From contig JAMPIC010000007.1 of NCBI GenBank assembly GCA_023663025.1, forward strand, positions 21,143 through 85,142: 64,000 bases of DNA, written 5' to 3'. Source of the stretch: Prevotella sp. (GTDB lineage: Bacteria; Bacillota; Clostridia; Oscillospirales; Ruminococcaceae). The position numbers were made by a program, and so were the translations under genes. Shown in pieces: positions 62,035-64,000 of the stretch (its first letter is position 1; each line of letters starts with the position of its first letter). The notes beneath the pieces are model-generated. The model was not told the DNA's origin. It saw only the letters and a list, made by a program, of their open reading frames with translations, and ran no database searches.

Positions 62035-62062
62035 CTCCGATAATAAAGAGTTATCCTGCGTT
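62035..62062 (-). repeat. Right 28-bp inverted repeat (putative recombination site)
   Basis: Exact reverse complement of 56757-56784. Its inner end supplies the GGAG of the nucleotidyltransferase gene. Its outer end lies about 17 bases from the -10 of the promoter at 62080. Confidence 0.95.
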
Positions 62063-62079
62063 TATTACTTACTATTCAC

Positions 62080-62108
62080 ATTATACACCATAACAGCACA
62101 TTTGTCAA
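62080..62108 (-). promoter_or_regulatory. Consensus promoter outside the right repeat, reading into the invertible segment
   Basis: Minus-strand -35 TTGACA (62108-62103), 17-base spacer, -10 TATAAT (62085-62080). The predicted start (about 62073) lies just outside the repeat. It would drive whichever unit is currently at the right end, here the nucleotidyltransferase-glycosyltransferase pair. It is divergent from the recombinase promoter. Confidence 0.88.
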
Positions 62109-62156
62109 TACCTTTCCCAAATTTTTTTATCATATTCCATACAATTTTTACCTAAT

Positions 62157-62185
62157 TAGACAAAATCCGCATTTCGGTATATAAT
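62157..62185 (+). promoter_or_regulatory. Promoter of the tyrosine recombinase
   Basis: Plus-strand -35 TAGACA (62157-62162), 17-base spacer, -10 TATAAT (62180-62185), followed by AGGAGG and ATG 62218. Confidence 0.8.
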
Positions 62186-62217
62186 TGTATTATCATTTAT
62201 TTAGGAGGAATCGTACA

Positions 62218-63126
62218 ATGTTTGATTTAAAAATACAAATTTCCAATTTCCTTTGCTGCTGCAAGGACAGAAAAGTCCTCAGCGAGAAAACCATAAAAGC
62301 GTACTCTATTGATTTAAAACAGTTCGTTCGGTTTTCACAGCAACGGTACAACAAGGACGTTATATGCAGCTACATTTCGTTTTTGCACAATACATACAAG
62401 CCCAAAACTGCAAAGCGCAAAATCGCAACTCTTAAAGCGTTTACGCACTTTTTAATGATTGAGGACGTCATCGAAATCAACCCCTTTGATAAAATTGACA
62501 CGTCTTTCAGAGAACCTGCCTTGCTGCCCAAAATAATCCCCCTCGATATAATTAAAAAAATTTTATCTTCCGCATATTCGGAACTATCCTCCGCGTCTAC
62601 TCAATACAAGAAAAAGTCAGCCGCAAGAGACGTTGCCGTTTTGGAACTTTTATTTGCCACGGGAGCAAGAGTTTCTGAAATCTGTTCTCTTACTCCAAGT
62701 GCCGTAAATCTTACCGACCATACCGTAAAATTTTACGGCAAAGGTTCAAAAGAACGTGTTATACAAATAGAAAATTTATCCGTCAGCAACGCAGTTGAAA
62801 ATTATTTTTCTTTATTTGAAAACGACATAAAAACTTCGGGATATTTTTTCGTAAACAAATTGCACAAATGTCTGACTGAGCAATCCGTAAGAGAAATGAT
62901 AAATAAATACGCAAAACTTTCCGCGAGTAATATGCACATTACTCCGCATATGTTCCGACATTCGTTCGCAACTTTGTTACTTGAAGAAGATGTTGATATA
63001 CGATACATCCAGAAATTGTTAGGACATAGTTCCATAACTACCACGCAAATTTACACTCACGTTGCAATGACCAAGCAAAAGGAGATTTTATCCGCAAAGC
63101 ACCCGCGGAATAAAATAAACTTATAA
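62218..63126 (+). CDS. XerC/D-type tyrosine recombinase, candidate DNA invertase
   Basis: 302 residues from ATG 62218 (AGGAGG, 8 bases upstream). The N-terminal core-binding domain ('SEKTIKAYSIDLKQFVRFSQ') is followed by a catalytic domain with the full active site: Arg in 'TGARVSEICSL', Lys in 'GKGSKERVI', His-x-x-Arg-His in 'HMFRHSFATLLLEE', His in 'LLGHSSITTTQIY' and the Tyr of that motif. Length is typical of Xer and phase-variation recombinases. Its place just beyond the right inverted repeat makes it the likely invertase for the 5.3-kb segment. It is unrelated in detail to the degenerate recombinase at 51152. Confidence 0.93.
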   Translation: MFDLKIQISNFLCCCKDRKVLSEKTIKAYSIDLKQFVRFSQQRYNKDVICSYISFLHNTYKPKTAKRKIATLKAFTHFLMIEDVIEINPFDKIDTSFREPALLPKIIPLDIIKKILSSAYSELSSASTQYKKKSAARDVAVLELLFATGARVSEICSLTPSAVNLTDHTVKFYGKGSKERVIQIENLSVSNAVENYFSLFENDIKTSGYFFVNKLHKCLTEQSVREMINKYAKLSASNMHITPHMFRHSFATLLLEEDVDIRYIQKLLGHSSITTTQIYTHVAMTKQKEILSAKHPRNKINL

Positions 63127-63363
63127 CATACAATTCTGCACGGCCTGTTCCTACCGAGTATACTTTGCCTGCAAAAATATTATCTAAAAGTATGTATTTT
63201 ACGCAATTCTACATAATATGACACGACGTACAACTTTTTGTAACACCTATTATTTCAAAATTGGCATAATTAACAAAAAATATTTTTAGTTTTATGCAAT
63301 ATGACTATTAAAATCGTCAACAAAAGTGACTTATTATACTGTCTATCGGTTTCTTATTAAGAA

Positions 63364-63399
63364 AAATCCCCGTCAAAATTTTCGTCCTGACGGGGATTT
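63364..63399. terminator. Hairpin terminator downstream of the recombinase
   Basis: A perfect 12-bp stem (63364-63375 with 63388-63399) with AAA and TTT outer arms. It lies 240 bases after the recombinase stop, and the gap between holds no gene I can support. Confidence 0.7.
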
Positions 63400-64000
63400 G
63401 CTGTTAAATTTTTAAATTGCAGGTATATTCAGTTTCCCAAAGCCTTTTTATATTGTGCGCTCATATGAAAACCTTGGCATCAAGAATGTTGAGGAATATG
63501 TTCATATATTATTAAAAACTATAGAATTTATAAGAATTGTCAATTTGCTCTGCTCGGTAAAATTTGTTTCACTAACTTAACCTTACTGCCGTATCGCTAA
63601 ATTTACCGACCGACCTTCGGGTTATGAGCTATACGAGGACTCAAAATTATCGTTTCAAACGTCCTCTAAAACCGCGATATACCGTCATTTACCAAATTTT
63701 AGGTTGTTATTTTTCTTCATTTTTTGCTGTTTTTTCACTATTTTGTTGGCGTTTTGTTGGCGTTTTTTCTTAAAAACTTGCTGACTGAAAATAACATTCG
63801 CCAGCAAGTTTTGGGTTCGTACAATTTCCAAAAATAGATTTAGTAGATGATGATTTGACTTCCAATAATTACCCAAATGCGTTCATAAGCAATTCTATTC
63901 CGTCTCGGTTTTGAACGAAATGCTTCCTCGCATATGGTTCAAGATTTTTTAATTTAACTATTGATTTTTCTCCGCCGTCGTGGTATAATATTTACAGAAC
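63400..64000. other. AT-rich right edge without a supportable gene
   Basis: About 600 bases. It contains a direct repeat of GTTGGCGTTTT (63746-63770 area) and an 11-bp inverted repeat 63773-63783 with 63802-63812. Near the edge a minus-strand stretch of about 35 codons ends near 63877 ('LEPYARKHFVQNRDGIELLM') and looks protein-like, but is closed upstream by a stop near 63990. These may be decayed genes. Confidence 0.35.

Larger units (their letters stand above)
56757..62062. other. Putative invertible DNA segment
   Basis: A 5.3-kb AT-rich segment bounded by perfect 28-bp inverted repeats. It contains two opposed gene units that both read inward and end 3 bp apart. No transposase lies inside, and a complete tyrosine recombinase lies 155 bases outside the right repeat. 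The layout fits a site-specific inversion that swaps which unit is next to the promoter at 62080-62108. Confidence 0.75.

Noticed and set aside
56757..62062. Reading the 28-bp repeats as ends of a composite transposon
   Set aside because: There is no transposase inside, the repeats are fused to ribosome sites of both arms, no target duplication is seen, and a tyrosine recombinase lies outside. Inversion explains more, though transposition is not excluded.
63600..63640. Minus-strand stretch resembling the 3' side of a tRNA-Met anticodon arm (CTCATAACCCGAAGGTC)
   Set aside because: The 5' side does not pair, the T-arm is not recognisable and there is no acceptor stem, so it is neither a tRNA nor a convincing attachment site.
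63685..63876. 63-codon minus-strand frame near the right edge
   Set aside because: Low-complexity Lys/Asn/Gln-rich product overlapping a direct repeat and an inverted repeat, with no clear ribosome site.

Overview
The window looks like part of a low-to-mid-GC Firmicutes chromosome, most likely a gut clostridium of the Ruminococcaceae/Oscillospiraceae type. This rests on AGGAGG-type ribosome binding sites, sigma-A promoters of the form TTGACA-17-TATAAT, the orders infC-rpmI-rplT and plsX-rnc-smc-ftsY, AddAB in place of RecBCD, FAD/folate-type TrmFO, and a bile-salt-hydrolase-like enzyme. No search was run, so the taxonomic placement is inference.

Positions 1-44,300 are a GC-rich core with almost every gene on the minus strand. 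It holds DNA repair and replication (polA, tag, mpg, addAB, dprA, topA), chromosome segregation and protein targeting (smc, ftsY), RNA processing and modification (rnc, trmFO, a SpoU methyltransferase), translation (infC-rpmI-rplT behind an attenuator-like leader), lipid synthesis (plsX), nucleotide sanitation (rdgB) and iron uptake (feoAB). Positions 32,900-42,000 are unusual: a run of SPFH/band-7 paralogues, small membrane proteins and cysteine-rich proteins, nearly all carrying zinc ribbons, next to a Ser/Thr kinase that also has a zinc ribbon. One member is split at a 10-base poly-C tract.

From the tRNA-Leu at 44,683 onward the sequence is accessory. It holds a truncated ABC permease, palindromic repeats, an AT-rich operon (GHKL ATPase, STAS-like protein, frameshifted 2-TM protein), a prophage lysis remnant (r1t-type holin, endolysin tail), an XRE regulator, a degenerate tyrosine recombinase, a MITE-like element, and an IS21-family element with a nonsense codon in istA. 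That IS21 element is bounded on both sides by copies of a ~660-bp repeat carrying Rpn/PD-(D/E)XK transposase relics.

The most notable structure is at 56,757-63,126. A perfect 28-bp inverted repeat bounds a 5.3-kb AT-rich segment holding two opposed, inward-reading units. The left unit is one 1127-aa protein (Mrr-like nuclease, P-loop STAND-type NTPase, helical C-terminus). The right unit is a two-gene nucleotidyltransferase/glycosyltransferase operon. The two units end 3 bp apart. Each repeat carries the Shine-Dalgarno of the first gene inside it. A consensus promoter lies just outside the right repeat and points in, while none of comparable quality is seen outside the left repeat. A complete XerC/D-type tyrosine recombinase lies immediately beyond. 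I read this as an invertible either/or switch between an Avs-like nuclease-NTPase (candidate anti-phage defence) and a surface-glycan modification operon. As assembled, the glycan operon would be ON.
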